NCBI RefSeq assembly: GCF_032397745.1 | Contig: NZ_CP135921.1 | Span: 8,668,501-8,732,500, forward strand | Direction: 5' to 3' | Length of the DNA: 64,000 nt | DNA from: Bradyrhizobium prioriisuperbiae | Lineage (GTDB): Bacteria; Pseudomonadota; Alphaproteobacteria; Rhizobiales; Xanthobacteraceae | Shown: positions 1 to 8,594 of the stretch, one piece after another | Layout: each line of letters opens with the position of its first letter | Numbering within the stretch: the first letter of the stretch is position 1 | The notes under the pieces: generated by a model | What the model was told of the DNA's origin: nothing | Database searches by the model: none | Seen by the model: the letters and a program-made list of their open reading frames with translations, nothing else | Made by a program: the position numbers and the translations under genes

Positions 1-2
1 AC

Positions 3-1001
3 CGTTCGGGGCCGCGGGCCGTGTTCACGGTCGGCCTGCTTGCGTTGGGCGGCGCCTTCCTGATCGCCGCCTATGCGCAGCAACTCTGGCAATTCCAGTT
101 CAGCCTCGGGCTGTGTGTCGGATTGGGCCTCGCCAGTATCGGCAACGTGCCCGGCTCGATCTTGCTCGGACGATGGTTCGGTCCGCGGCTGCCGGCCGCG
201 ATGTCGGTGATCTATTCCGCTACCGGCGCAGGCGTGCTGCTGATGCTTCCAGTTTCCCAGGTGCTGATCGATCATCTGGGCTGGCGCGGCGCCTACCAGG
301 CCTACGGTTATGCTGTCCTGTTTGTGCTGCTGCCGTTGCTGCTGGTGCTGCCGTGGCGGCTGTTCGCCGCGGGATCGCCGCATGTCACAAGGCCGGCCGC
401 AGCCGATATTGCAGGCGACGGCTGGACCCTGCCCGCCGCCATGCGCCATCACGCCTTCTGGGCCCTGTTCGCGACGTTCTTTTTCACCGCGATCGGAATG
501 TATTCGATTTCAGCGCAGGTCGTTGCCTATCTGGTCGATGCGGGCTTTCCGCCGCTGCAGGCGGCGACGGCGTGGGGTTTCAGCGGCGTGGTGCTGCTGT
601 TCGGGATGCTGTCGATCACCTGGCTTGATGGAAAGATCGGCCGGCGCCGCTCGGTGCTGTTGAGTTATGCGATCTCGATCATCGGGATCGGCCTGCTCTG
701 GCTGCTGAAGACATATCCCAACATCTGGCTGCTAACCGGCTTCGTGGTCTGCTTCGGCAGCATGATCGGTTCGCGCGGCCCGCTGCTGACGGCCACCGCG
801 ATGAAGATCTTTCGCGGCAAACATGTCGGCACCATCTACGGAAGCATTGCCATCGGCAGCGGACTCGGATCGGCGCTGGGTTCGTGGAGCGGCGGCCTGA
901 TCCATGACTTCACCGGCAGTTATGACGCACTGCTCGCGTTCGCCTTTGTCAGTGTCATCCTCGGCATGCTGCCGTTCCTGGTGGTACCCGCGCTGCGGTG
1001 A
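3..1001 (+). CDS. MFS transporter, C-terminal part
   Basis: This is the 3' part of a major facilitator superfamily permease. The reading frame is open to the left edge of the window, so the true start lies outside and the first GTG at 21 is probably internal. The visible 330 or so residues are dominated by hydrophobic helices, roughly nine or ten segments. A basic cytoplasmic loop, DGKIGRRRS, is the characteristic MFS loop placed between helices. Full MFS proteins are about 400-430 residues, so about 80-100 residues are missing. The substrate cannot be read from the sequence. The downstream DsbA-like gene is on the same strand but 149 bp away and is probably separate. Confidence 0.85.
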   Translation, partial: RSGPRAVFTVGLLALGGAFLIAAYAQQLWQFQFSLGLCVGLGLASIGNVPGSILLGRWFGPRLPAAMSVIYSATGAGVLLMLPVSQVLIDHLGWRGAYQAYGYAVLFVLLPLLLVLPWRLFAAGSPHVTRPAAADIAGDGWTLPAAMRHHAFWALFATFFFTAIGMYSISAQVVAYLVDAGFPPLQAATAWGFSGVVLLFGMLSITWLDGKIGRRRSVLLSYAISIIGIGLLWLLKTYPNIWLLTGFVVCFGSMIGSRGPLLTATAMKIFRGKHVGTIYGSIAIGSGLGSALGSWSGGLIHDFTGSYDALLAFAFVSVILGMLPFLVVPALR

Positions 1002-1150
1002 CGGGACACCATTATTGCAAGATCGAGATTTCTGACTTGCGCCTTGTGCACTAAACCGCAGTACGCCCACGGATCAATCTTTGTTGCTTTGCCAGATCGC
1101 ACGACAGATCAGACATTCGAGCAAATCGCCCGGATTCGGAGATCGAGATC

Positions 1151-1915
1151 ATGCACATTCGGATATATGCCCTGGTTGCAGCCGCCTGCCTCTCGTTCGC
1201 TGTTATCGCCGGCCCCGCGTGGGCCCAGCAATCGGCGCCGGCGTTCAACGACGATCAGCGGCGCGCGATCGGCGACATCATCAAGGAGTACCTGATCCAG
1301 AATCCGGAGATCCTGCAGCAGGCCAACGCCGAGCTGGAACGCCGGATGCAGCAGGCGCAAAAGATCGCCCAGGGCAAGGCACTGAAGGAGGCACGCGAGA
1401 CGCTGCTGTCCTCGCGCGGCAGCATCGTGATGGGCAACCCGGATGGCAAGATCACGATGGTCGAGTTTTCCGACTACAACTGTCCGTACTGCCGCAAGGC
1501 GCTGGACGACGTCCAGGCACTGATCGCAGCCAATCCGCAGCTGAAAGTCATCGTCAAGGAATTCCCGGTGCTCGGACCGGAGTCGGTCGAGGCCAGCCAG
1601 GCCGTGCTCGCGGCGACGCGGCAGCTCGACAACCAGGCCAAGCGCGCACAATACCATGACGGCCTGATGCGGCTGCGCGGCCGGGTCAATGGCGATACCG
1701 CGCTGTCGGCAGCCGGCAAACTCGGCGCGGACGCGAGCGCAATGCGGCGGGACATGAAGACCGACGACATCGCCGCCATGATCAAGGAAAACATGTCGCT
1801 CGGCGACCAGCTCGGCATCACGGGAACGCCGACCTTCATTGTCGGCGACCAGATCCTGGTCGGCGCCGTCGGCCTCGAGCAGATGCAAAAAGCGGTGTCG
1901 ACCGTGACGGAGTAG
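1151..1915 (+). CDS. DsbA-family periplasmic thiol-disulfide oxidoreductase
   Basis: A 254-residue exported protein. Residues 1-26 form a Sec signal peptide ending AWA-QQ. A helical charged region follows (about 30-85), then a thioredoxin-fold DsbA domain. The active site is C111-P-Y-C114, and the cis-Pro loop is GTPTFIVGD near residue 225. The family oxidises or isomerises disulfides in the periplasm; the helical N-terminal extension resembles ScsC/BcfH-type proteins, some of which oligomerise. That comparison is inference. No DsbB or DsbD partner is adjacent. The start at 1151 is supported by the complete signal peptide. Confidence 0.9.
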   Translation: MHIRIYALVAAACLSFAVIAGPAWAQQSAPAFNDDQRRAIGDIIKEYLIQNPEILQQANAELERRMQQAQKIAQGKALKEARETLLSSRGSIVMGNPDGKITMVEFSDYNCPYCRKALDDVQALIAANPQLKVIVKEFPVLGPESVEASQAVLAATRQLDNQAKRAQYHDGLMRLRGRVNGDTALSAAGKLGADASAMRRDMKTDDIAAMIKENMSLGDQLGITGTPTFIVGDQILVGAVGLEQMQKAVSTVTE

Positions 1916-1933
1916 CGGCGCCTCTGTCGCCGC

Positions 1934-2794
1934 TCAGGCCATCGCGGGCGCCGGCTTCGGAAACGGCACCAGCACCACCGCCATCGAAACGCAGCCGATC
2001 TCGCCATGGATATCGAGCAACGTCGCTTGCCCTGTTCCGAGGCCGGCCGCAGGCTGCCACCAGGTGCGCGCACGAACGCCGATCCACGGGCCGACCGGGC
2101 GCTTGAACAGCTGCACCGTCAGGTTCGGATTGGGATCGGCGACGACATTTTGCAGGGGACGCGCCACGCCGTGGCTCCAGTCAGCGGGACCGAGCACGCG
2201 CGACAGCGCACCGGCGCCCTCGATGATGTCGTGGTCGAGGCGAAACCAGGCTACGCCATCACCTGCTCTCGCCTCCATGGCATCCATGAACCAGGGCCCG
2301 CCATGGGCGGCGCGCACGGCGCGTGCCGGATAACACGTTGGATCGACCGAAGCATCCCGAGGCTCGGTGAGTCCGGGAACCTCGACACCGCGTTCACGCA
2401 CAAGCGTGACGCGCGCCGTGGCGCAGGGCTCGGCTTCACCGACCGCCCACAGCGTGTTGTCGACCACGCTGACGCGCCCGCCCTCGGTCACGATGACTTG
2501 TTTCGTCCGCAACCACGCCATCGGTGTCGGCCGCAGAAAATGCGCGGTGACGCTGACCGCCCGTCCCCACTGCCGGTCGGCCGCGACCGCCTCGATTTCA
2601 GCGGTCAGAAGACTCGCGACCGCGCCACCCTGCAGGCCGGTGAACGGACCCGCCGCAAGTGGCTGGGGTTGCCAGTGGTGGGGGATATCGAGCGGTTGAA
2701 AAATCGGCACGGACCAGTTTTCCCGAGTGAGCAGGATTGTTTGTTCGGGAAATCTGATCGATGCGGCGGCAGGAAGCAAAGGATGCCTCGTCAC
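1934..2794 (-). CDS. Acyl-CoA thioesterase-like double hot-dog protein
   Basis: Resembles TesB/4HBT_3-type thioesterase family proteins, which carry two hot-dog folds and hydrolyse acyl-CoA. Visible features are the N-terminal hot-dog signature with GGAVASLL (about residues 56-63), a strand pattern ending SVTAHFLRPTP, and a second domain ending in a run that fits the final hot-dog strands. The frame opens with GTG at 2794, which has no clear ribosome-binding site. An in-frame GTG at 2710 follows a GGGAAAA stretch and may be the real start. The gene lies 45 bp downstream of the deacetylase gene on the same strand and may be its last co-transcribed partner. The substrate is unknown. Confidence 0.7.
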   Translation of the reverse strand: MTRHPLLPAAASIRFPEQTILLTRENWSVPIFQPLDIPHHWQPQPLAAGPFTGLQGGAVASLLTAEIEAVAADRQWGRAVSVTAHFLRPTPMAWLRTKQVIVTEGGRVSVVDNTLWAVGEAEPCATARVTLVRERGVEVPGLTEPRDASVDPTCYPARAVRAAHGGPWFMDAMEARAGDGVAWFRLDHDIIEGAGALSRVLGPADWSHGVARPLQNVVADPNPNLTVQLFKRPVGPWIGVRARTWWQPAAGLGTGQATLLDIHGEIGCVSMAVVLVPFPKPAPAMA

Positions 2795-2839
2795 GTGGGA
2801 TGAGGATTTTTCACCCCATCACCACGGGCCAAGCGACAG

Positions 2840-3865
2840 CTAGCGCGCCTCCTCGAAGCCGGCGAGCACGGACGTGAGATTGGCGCCCAGAATATCCGAG
2901 AGATAACCACCCTCCTGCACGAACACGGTGGGCAGGCCGAGCCGCGCAATGGCGGCGCCAATGCGGCGGAAACCGGGGGTGGTGACCGCAAGGCCGGCAA
3001 GCGGATCGTGCTCGGAGGCATCGAGACCGAGCGCCACCACCAGTGCAGTGGGCGCGAAGGCCCTGATCGTCTTCTCGGCAACACCGATTGCCTTGATGTA
3101 ATCATTGTCTCCCGTGCCTTTTGGCAGCGGAATGTTGAGATTGGCGCCGAGGCCCGGACCGGCGCCGCGCTCGTGCGCATAACCCCAGACGAACGGGTTG
3201 AAGAGTGTCGGATCAGCGTGAATCGACACCGTCAGCACATCGGGACGCTCATAGAAGATGCCCTGGGTGCCGTTGCCGTGGTGCACATCGACGTCGAGGA
3301 TCGCGACCCGCTCGTGCTTGAGCCGCAGATGGGCGGCGGCGACGGCGCTGTTGTTGAGATAACAGAAGCCGCTGGCGAGATCGCGATAGGCATGATGTCC
3401 TGGCGGACGGCACAGCCCGTAGGTCGCATCCTCGCCATCCATCACCAGTTGGGCCGCCGTCGTCGCAACATCGGTGGCCGAACACGCCGCAGCCCAGGTG
3501 CCGGGGCCGATCGGACATGAGGTGTCGATGGTGTGCCAGCCGAGACGGCCGACGATGTGGCTGGGATAGGTCGCAGCGTTACGCACCGGATGAACGTTGG
3601 CGATCATCTCAGGCCCCGCATCGCCGAGCGCGCTCCAGGCGTCCCAGGCCTCTTCGAGGAACAGCAGATATTCCGGGCTGTGCACGCGGGCGCGCGGCCC
3701 TTGGCCGAACACGGTCGGCGCGACCAGGGAATGCTTCCCTGCTTTGAGTCCCGCAAGCAACCGGTCGGCGCGCTCGGGCTGCTCGGTGGTGCGCTTGATG
3801 ACGCCACGCACCAGAAAGAATTGCGGGTCGTGGCTGCGATGCAGTTCGGTATAAACGGCCTTCAC
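2840..3865 (-). CDS. Acetylpolyamine amidohydrolase-like zinc deacetylase (histone deacetylase family)
   Basis: Zinc-dependent amidohydrolase of the arginase/deacetylase fold. Starting at the GTG at 3865, which follows a GGAG 5 bp upstream, gives 341 residues, the length of known acetylpolyamine amidohydrolases. The frame is open further upstream, but that extension is antisense to the ArgE gene. Catalytic features are CRPPGHHA (H157, H158), DVDVHHGNGT with zinc ligands D193 and H195, a third ligand D282 in LGLDASEHD, and the catalytic tyrosine in GGY321. The pair RPPGHHA and NGTQ-IFYER closely recalls the Mycoplana enzyme from memory. It probably removes acetyl or acyl groups from polyamine-like substrates. 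It sits 46 bp after the ArgE/DapE gene. Confidence 0.88.
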   Translation of the reverse strand: MKAVYTELHRSHDPQFFLVRGVIKRTTEQPERADRLLAGLKAGKHSLVAPTVFGQGPRARVHSPEYLLFLEEAWDAWSALGDAGPEMIANVHPVRNAATYPSHIVGRLGWHTIDTSCPIGPGTWAAACSATDVATTAAQLVMDGEDATYGLCRPPGHHAYRDLASGFCYLNNSAVAAAHLRLKHERVAILDVDVHHGNGTQGIFYERPDVLTVSIHADPTLFNPFVWGYAHERGAGPGLGANLNIPLPKGTGDNDYIKAIGVAEKTIRAFAPTALVVALGLDASEHDPLAGLAVTTPGFRRIGAAIARLGLPTVFVQEGGYLSDILGANLTSVLAGFEEAR

Positions 3866-3911
3866 ACGGAAACTCCAATTGCCAGGGAATTGCGATGATG
3901 GTGTCGGTGCA

Positions 3912-5201
3912 TCAGGTCTCGGACGGCTCCGTCCCGCACCATTCCGCGACAAACAGTGCCATCGCCGTGGTGATGCGCTTGAGCGACGCGATGCTGACGC
4001 GCTCGTCGAAGCCATGGATGTTCTGCGAATACGGACCGTAGCAGAGCGTCGGGATCTTGTCGTAGAGCGCATAGACGCGGGCATCGAGATAACCGGCGGT
4101 CATGAAGCTCTTGAGCGGCTGCCCGGTCGCATCTTGATGCGCGCGCGCCAGCACCGCTTCGGCGTCTGATCCCGGCTCCAGCACATAACCTTCGGCAAAA
4201 AAGCCGTTGAACTCGACCGATGGCGGGTTGTTTGCGAGGAAATTGTCGGAGCGGGCGAAGGCCGCGATCCGATCGGCGATCTCCCGCGAAGCCTCCTTGG
4301 CCGACACGCCGGGATAGATCGCAATCCGGCAGCTGAGCTTGCACCAGGCCGGCACCGACGAGGCCCAATCGCCACCCTCGATCTTGCCGATGTTGAGATT
4401 GATCGGATGCGCCTCAGTCTCGAAATGGGCGCGCCCGGCTTTACGCTCGTTCCACTCGGCTTCGAGCCGGCGCAATTCACCCATGATGCGATAGGCCGCG
4501 TCGATGGCGTTGGCGCCGGCGCCCATCTCGCGCACATGCACCGGCAGACCGCGCACCTCGACCTCGAACCAGAGCACGCCGACATTGGCGCGCACCAGCA
4601 TTTCATCTTCCGGCTCCGGGATCAGCGCGGCATCGGCCTTGTAGCCACGCAGATGGGTCATCAGCGCGCCATTGCCGGTGGATTCCTCCTCGACCACCGA
4701 CTGCACATAGACCGTCGCGGCTGGCTGCAGCCCGATGCGGCGCAAGGCATCAATCGCGAAGATATTGGCGGCGTGTCCCGCCTTCATGTCGGCACCACCA
4801 CGGCCATAGAGCCAGTCGCCCTCGATCACCGGATCGAACGGCGGATGGCTCCACATGCCTGCCGGCCCCGGCGGAACGACATCGACATGGGCCTGGAGAA
4901 TCAACGATCGCCCGGTCTCGTTGCGCGGGCGATGAATGCCGACCACGATCGGCGCCGCGGAATGATCCTCACTGAACACCGCGCCGCCCGGATGCCGTTC
5001 GATGGCACCGCGGTCCATCTCGAAACGATCCATCGCATAATTGCGCTCGCGCAGCGCACGAAACACGAAATCCTGAACCGCATGCTCAGCGCCGCGCACC
5101 GAGGCAAAGCGGATCATGTCCTGGGTGAAGGCGATCTGCGCAGCAAACCCCTGATCGACCGATGCGGCGACGCGGTCGCGCAGCTGGGACTCGATGGTCA
5201 T
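3912..5201 (-). CDS. ArgE/DapE-family M20 metallo-deacylase
   Basis: A 429-residue member of the M20 peptidase family (acetylornithine deacetylase / succinyl-diaminopimelate desuccinylase group), cytoplasmic, di-zinc. The metal-binding motif QAHVDVVP lies near residue 105. GRGGADMKAG supplies the bridging aspartate, and the catalytic general-base glutamates appear as VVEEEST. The lid dimerisation domain follows, and the C-terminal ligand is in the HGFDERVS segment. The ATG at 5201 has GGAGAG about 11 bp upstream. It likely hydrolyses an N-acyl amino acid or N-acyl amine. Its neighbours are the deacetylase downstream and the GntR regulator upstream, all on the minus strand, suggesting one operon. 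Confidence 0.9.
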   Translation of the reverse strand: MTIESQLRDRVAASVDQGFAAQIAFTQDMIRFASVRGAEHAVQDFVFRALRERNYAMDRFEMDRGAIERHPGGAVFSEDHSAAPIVVGIHRPRNETGRSLILQAHVDVVPPGPAGMWSHPPFDPVIEGDWLYGRGGADMKAGHAANIFAIDALRRIGLQPAATVYVQSVVEEESTGNGALMTHLRGYKADAALIPEPEDEMLVRANVGVLWFEVEVRGLPVHVREMGAGANAIDAAYRIMGELRRLEAEWNERKAGRAHFETEAHPINLNIGKIEGGDWASSVPAWCKLSCRIAIYPGVSAKEASREIADRIAAFARSDNFLANNPPSVEFNGFFAEGYVLEPGSDAEAVLARAHQDATGQPLKSFMTAGYLDARVYALYDKIPTLCYGPYSQNIHGFDERVSIASLKRITTAMALFVAEWCGTEPSET

Positions 5202-5241
5202 GAAAAGCGTCTCTCCGTAACAGCCGGGATCGCAGCGGACA

Positions 5242-5988
5242 TCATGGTGCGTCGTTGTCGATGTTCTCGCCGTTGTCCTCGGCTTTGTTGTCAGCTTCGC
5301 TCAGCATGGGAATGTCCCGCACCAGTTTGCTGACCTGGCGCCAGGCGTAACCGATGTGATGATCGACGTGCGCCACGATGCGTTCGGGATGCCCCGCCTC
5401 GATCGCCGCCAGCACCGGCTCGTGGGTGCGGGCGATTTCGTGCGGATCGTCATAAAGGCGGCCGATCAGGCCGATGGTCATGCGCAGCTCGGCAGCGAGA
5501 TCGTCGAACAGCCGCAGCAGCCTTCGGTTGTCGGCGATTTCGCAGACCAGCCGGTGAAACCGATAGTCCTCTTCCACCTGCCGCGCCGGATCGTCGAGAT
5601 CGGCGGTCTGGTGCAGCACGTCGATCTGCCGGCGCAATGCGTCGCGCGACTCCGGCGTGAGATTGCGTGATGCCAGCACACTGGCATGGCGCTCGATGCA
5701 CAGACGCAAGTCATAGATGTCGTCGATATCCCCAGCCTCGAGCTTGCGCACAAAGAAGCCGCGCCGCGGGCTCGCCACCAGGAGCCCCTGCTGTTCCAGA
5801 AGCCGCGCCGCCTCGCGGACCGGCGCCCGGCTGACGCCGAGTTCGCGGGCGACGCCCGCTTCCACCACCTTGGCGCCCGGAGCCAGCCGGCCCTGCATGA
5901 TGGCCTGGGTGAGGATTCGGGCCACTTGGCCGACAAGATCGCTGTCGGCGATGGCGGGCAATCCGACCGGAGGAGACATAAGGCGCAT
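5242..5988 (-). CDS. GntR-family transcriptional regulator with FCD ligand domain
   Basis: A 248-residue regulator with an N-terminal winged helix (about 15-80, with GVSRAPVREAARLLEQQGLL as the recognition region) and an all-helical FCD domain. The FCD metal/ligand positions are visible: an Asp and a His in EEDYRFHRL, a His in the RTHEPVL segment and the final HVDHHI. FCD regulators usually respond to carboxylates, sugar acids or amino acids. It is transcribed away from the class II aldolase gene. The 133 bp between them hold dyad sequences that could be its operator, so it probably controls both arms of this catabolic locus. Confidence 0.9.
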   Translation of the reverse strand: MRLMSPPVGLPAIADSDLVGQVARILTQAIMQGRLAPGAKVVEAGVARELGVSRAPVREAARLLEQQGLLVASPRRGFFVRKLEAGDIDDIYDLRLCIERHASVLASRNLTPESRDALRRQIDVLHQTADLDDPARQVEEDYRFHRLVCEIADNRRLLRLFDDLAAELRMTIGLIGRLYDDPHEIARTHEPVLAAIEAGHPERIVAHVDHHIGYAWRQVSKLVRDIPMLSEADNKAEDNGENIDNDAP

Positions 5989-6031
5989 GAAACGGACCCG
6001 TTTCGGGCCTGTTTGGGCCCATTTAACGAAG

Positions 6032-6063
6032 TGTACAGTAATTAATCGTCGATTGTCGACAGT
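6032..6063. promoter_or_regulatory. Candidate GntR operator region
   Basis: The gap between the divergent GntR and aldolase genes contains TGTACA (6032-6037) and, 16 bp further, TGTCGACA (6054-6061) inside ATTGTCGACAGT. FCD-type GntR regulators often bind GT-N-AC dyads of this kind. Function is inferred from position and symmetry only. Confidence 0.4.
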
Positions 6064-6121
6064 TTAGTCTTGATGTCTGGATTATGACCGTGCCAGTTTT
6101 AGAGCCATTGAAAGGTGAACC

Positions 6122-6898
6122 ATGACCCTCACTGCCCAAGCTCGCCCTGTCGCCGTGAACTCCGATGCCCAGATCCGCATCGACCTCGCCGCCGCCTATC
6201 GCCTGATCCATCGGCTCGGCCTGGACGACAGCATCTACACCCACATCTCGGCTCGCCTTCCGGGTCCGGAGCACCGCTTCCTGATCAACCCGTATGGCCT
6301 GCGCTTCGAGGAGGTCACGGCATCCAACCTGGTGACGGTCGATCCCGACGGCCAGGTGATCGACGACCCGATCGGGCTCGGCATCAATCCGGCCGGCTTC
6401 ACCATTCACAGCGCCGTGCACGCCGCGCGCCCGGATGCGATCTGCGTGCTGCACACCCACACCGTCGCCGGTGTCGCGGTGTCGTCGCAGCAGGACGGGG
6501 TGTTGCCGCTCAATCAGTGGTCGATGCAGTTCACCGATGCCATCGCCTATCACGACTATGAAGGCATCGCGCTCGATCTCGATGAGCGTCAGCGCCTGGT
6601 TGCCGATCTCCGCGACAAGTACGTGATGGTGCTGCGCAATCACGGCATGCTGACCTGTGGGCGCTCCGTCGCCGAGGCCTTCAAGCTGATGCATAATCTG
6701 GAGCGCTCCTGCCGCGCGCAGCTCGCGATCCAGGCCGCAGGAGCTCCCGTCGCGCGCCTGTCCAACGCGGTGGCCGTCAAGACGGCCGGCCAATATGCGA
6801 GCTTCTACGACAGCATCGAGATCAAGGGTAAGCCGGACAGCGAATGGGCCGCCTTCAAGCGGATGCTGGAACGCACCGATCCCGACTTCATGAACTAG
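6122..6898 (+). CDS. Class II aldolase/adducin-family protein
   Basis: A 258-residue protein of the class II aldolase/adducin fold. The zinc-binding histidines are seen in LHTHTVAG (about residues 116-123) and again in RNHGMLTCG. The N-terminal YRLIHRLGLDDSIYTHISAR segment is the usual family start. Family members cleave phosphorylated sugars or act on short hydroxy acids. This subtype often stands beside transporters and deacylases rather than sugar kinases, so the substrate stays open. The ATG at 6122 follows AAAGGTG. It is the first gene of the rightward arm, and the binding-protein gene follows after 60 bp. Confidence 0.88.
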   Translation: MTLTAQARPVAVNSDAQIRIDLAAAYRLIHRLGLDDSIYTHISARLPGPEHRFLINPYGLRFEEVTASNLVTVDPDGQVIDDPIGLGINPAGFTIHSAVHAARPDAICVLHTHTVAGVAVSSQQDGVLPLNQWSMQFTDAIAYHDYEGIALDLDERQRLVADLRDKYVMVLRNHGMLTCGRSVAEAFKLMHNLERSCRAQLAIQAAGAPVARLSNAVAVKTAGQYASFYDSIEIKGKPDSEWAAFKRMLERTDPDFMN

Positions 6899-6958
6899 AT
6901 CATCCGCACATTTCAAACGCGTCAGTCGGACAATTTTGCAGGCAATGGGGAGAATGGC

Positions 6959-8509
6959 ATGCTGAAGCAGATCTTGGTTGGGCTGGCCTTGACCAGCGCG
7001 TTAAGCGCAGCGGCTTTTGCGCAAGAACCAAAAGCAGGCGGCGTCATCAACGCCGTGATCCAGCCGGAGCCTCCGGGCCTGATGGTGGGGATGGTGCAGA
7101 ACGGACCGACCCAGATGGTCGCGGGCAATATCTATGAAGGCCTGCTGCGCTACAGCCCAAAACTCGAACCACTTCCCAGCCTGGCCGACAGCTGGACGGT
7201 CAGCGAAGACGGCAAGGTCTACACCTTCAAGCTCAAGAGCGGCGTCACCTGGCACGACGGCAAGCCGTTCACTTCGGCCGACGTGCTGTTCTCGATCGAC
7301 TTCCTGAAGCAGACCCACCCGCGCGCACGTGGCAATCTGGCCCAGCTCGACAAGGTCGAGGCGCCGGACGCCACCACCGTCGTGTTCACACTGAAACAGC
7401 CGTTCGGCCCCTTCCTCGGCATCTTCGAGGTCGGCTCGCTGCCGATGATCCCGAAGCACATCTATGAAGGCACCGACTACAAGACCAATCCCGCCAACAA
7501 CACTCCGATCGGCACCGGCCCCTTCATGTTCAAGGAGTGGCAGAAGGGATCGTTCATTCGCCTGGTCAAGAATCCAAACTACCATATCAAGGGCAAGCCC
7601 TATCTCGACGAGATCTACTGGCATGTGATTCCGGACGCAGCGGCGCGATCGGTGGCGTTTGAGACCGGCAAGGTCGACGTGCTGCCCGGCGGCTCGGTGG
7701 AAAACTTCGACGTGCCGCGGCTGACCAAGCTCAAGAACGTGTGCGTCACCGGCGCCGGCTGGGAATTCTTCAGCCCGCATTCCTGGCTCTGGCTCAACAA
7801 CCGCTCCGGGCCGACCGCGAACAAGAAATTCCGGCAGGCCGTGATGTTCGCGCTCGATCGCAATTTTGCGAAAGACGTGATTTGGAACGGCCTCGGCAGG
7901 GTTGCCACCGGGCCGTCCGGCTCGTCGATCAAATATTATTCGAACGCGGTGCCCGAGTATTTCTACGACCCGGCCAAGGCCAAAGCCCTGCTGAAGGAGG
8001 CCGGCTACAATGGCGAGAAGGTCCGCCTGCTGCCGCTGCCTTACGGCGAAACCTGGCAACGCTGGGCGGAAGCCGTGCGACAGAACCTGCAGGACGTCGG
8101 CATCAACGTCGAGATGATCGCGACCGACGTTCCCGGCTGGAACCAGAAGACGTCCGAATGGGACTATGACATCGCCTTCACGTACCTCTACCAGTACGGC
8201 GATCCGGCCCTCGGCGTCGGCCGCAACTATGTTAGCAGCCAGATCGCAAAGGGCTCGCCGTTCAACAACGTCGAAGGCTACACCAACCCCGAGATCGATC
8301 AGCTGTTCGCTGACGGTGCGGTGGCGTTCCCCGACACGAAGCGGACGGATTTCTACGCCAAGGCACAGAAGATCCTGGTCGAGGATGTGCCGGTGGCATG
8401 GCTGCTGGAGCTGCAGTTCCCCACTATCACCCGCTGCAATGTCAAGAATCTCATCACCACCGGCATCGGTGTGAACGACGGCTTCCGCGACGCCTGGATC
8501 GACAAATAG
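6959..8509 (+). CDS. ABC transporter substrate-binding protein, peptide/nickel family (SBP_bac_5)
   Basis: A 516-residue periplasmic binding protein. The signal peptide is residues 1-21 (cleavage after AFA). Family 5 hallmarks include the NIYEGLLRYSP and LADSWTVSEDGKVYTFKLKS stretches and the GVTWHDGKPFTSADVLFS signature. The ATG at 6959 has GGGGAG 7 bp upstream. Family 5 proteins bind peptides, opines, nickel chelates and other amides. The locus context (two deacylases and an aminotransferase) suggests an acylated amine or peptide-like ligand. It is the first of five consecutive importer and enzyme genes. Confidence 0.93.
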   Translation: MLKQILVGLALTSALSAAAFAQEPKAGGVINAVIQPEPPGLMVGMVQNGPTQMVAGNIYEGLLRYSPKLEPLPSLADSWTVSEDGKVYTFKLKSGVTWHDGKPFTSADVLFSIDFLKQTHPRARGNLAQLDKVEAPDATTVVFTLKQPFGPFLGIFEVGSLPMIPKHIYEGTDYKTNPANNTPIGTGPFMFKEWQKGSFIRLVKNPNYHIKGKPYLDEIYWHVIPDAAARSVAFETGKVDVLPGGSVENFDVPRLTKLKNVCVTGAGWEFFSPHSWLWLNNRSGPTANKKFRQAVMFALDRNFAKDVIWNGLGRVATGPSGSSIKYYSNAVPEYFYDPAKAKALLKEAGYNGEKVRLLPLPYGETWQRWAEAVRQNLQDVGINVEMIATDVPGWNQKTSEWDYDIAFTYLYQYGDPALGVGRNYVSSQIAKGSPFNNVEGYTNPEIDQLFADGAVAFPDTKRTDFYAKAQKILVEDVPVAWLLELQFPTITRCNVKNLITTGIGVNDGFRDAWIDK

Positions 8510-8515
8510 GTCCAT

Positions 8516-8547
8516 CCGGGACTGTCCCGGCGGCGACCCTATCGCCG
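8516..8547 (+). promoter_or_regulatory. Tandem hairpins between binding-protein and permease genes
   Basis: Two adjacent stem-loops follow the binding-protein stop codon: CCGGGA-CTG-TCCCGG (8516-8530) and CGGCGA-N5-TCGCCG (8531-8547). No T-run follows. Such structures after binding-protein genes commonly stabilise the upstream mRNA or reduce read-through, giving more binding protein than permease. This role is inferred. Confidence 0.55.
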
Positions 8548-8594
8548 TCGGGACTTCACCGACATCAGCCGCCTCTCTCGAAGGGATCTCCGTG

